Shown here: one piece after another, positions 63,738-64,000 of the stretch
Position numbering within the stretch: the stretch's first letter is position 1
Layout of the letters: each line of letters begins with the position of its first letter
Source of the DNA: Linum tenue
Taxonomy: Eukaryota > Streptophyta > Magnoliopsida > Malpighiales > Linaceae
Length of the DNA stretch: 64,000 bases
Reading direction: 5' to 3'
Assembly (NCBI GenBank): GCA_946122785.1
Contig: CAMGYJ010000008.1
Coordinates: 10,441,475 to 10,505,474, forward strand
Notes under the pieces: model-generated
Told to the model about the DNA's origin: nothing
The model's input: only the letters and a program-made list of their open reading frames with translations
Database searches by the model: none
Position numbers and translations under genes: made by a program

Positions 63738-64000
63738 AGGCTCATCAATTTGCCCTAAAAGGCTAAAACAGCATAAACCAATTCACCAACCAACCCAACC
63801 GTCCACCTAACCGCCCAACCAAACAAAACTCACCATTTGCCACTCTCTACAGAATCAGCACACAAACAAACCGCCATTTCTTCCCAATGGTTTCTTTGCC
63901 CCCTCCACAGCTCCAGAGATTTCTCTCATTCCAATATCGCAACGACACTTCACCAAACCCCCTGTAAAGGGTGAGATGCTTTTGTCATTCTCTCATCTGT
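63738..64000. other. Right edge, no gene recognised
   Basis: C/A-rich sequence (CCAACCAACCCAACCG, CCCCCTCCACAGCTCC) of the kind seen in plant promoters or leaders. A gene may begin beyond the window. Confidence 0.3.

Overview
This is nuclear DNA from a flowering plant, almost certainly a eudicot. The evidence is spliced genes with GT-AG introns, plant-only families (CYP96 and CYP88 cytochromes P450, a purine permease, a SOG1-type NAC factor, a CRM splicing factor), two nuclear tRNA genes, AT-rich intergenic DNA and many small plant-type transposons. The genus cannot be named from the sequence alone. There is no bacterial, organellar or viral block.

Layout. 0-5 kb: a partial RPA/DUF223 OB-fold gene running off the left edge, then two solo LTRs. 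5-12 kb: two convergent (tail-to-tail) CYP96A-like P450 genes. 12-19 kb: a transposon nest with two Pack-MULEs of one family, a MITE made of palindromes and a hAT-type element. 19-23 kb: a decayed tandem duplicate of a purine permease promoter, a complete TRIM retroelement and the intact permease gene. 24-30 kb: an eight-exon CYP88A-like ent-kaurenoic acid oxidase gene, with a tRNA-Ala gene antisense inside its first coding intron. 30.8-33.9 kb: an unprocessed RIO2 kinase pseudogene on the minus strand. 34-39 kb: a Tourist-like element, a third solo LTR, a LINE-like insertion and two related MITEs. 42.8-44.8 kb: an ATN1-like Raf-family kinase. 45-50 kb: foldback elements, a tRNA-Asp gene and another MITE. 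51.7-54.5 kb: a SOG1-like NAC gene with a broken NAC fragment downstream. 56.5-57.9 kb: ribosomal protein L9, head-to-head with a CRM-domain gene (58.4-61.2 kb) that carries several single-base indels. 61.2-64 kb: intergenic DNA with a foldback repeat.

How the genes relate. I see no operon or biosynthetic cluster. The three P450s are not one pathway: the CYP96 pair points to wax or alkane hydroxylation and the CYP88 gene to gibberellin synthesis. RPL9, RIO2 (40S maturation) and the tRNAs are translation-related housekeeping genes that happen to be close. The real interest is the number of mobile elements whose ends and target-site duplications can be read to the base, and the contrast between six clean multi-exon or single-exon genes and two decaying ones (RIO2, CRM). 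I found no convincing undescribed defence, toxin or regulatory system. All splice sites come from reading the sequence and family knowledge; no alignments or transcripts were available.
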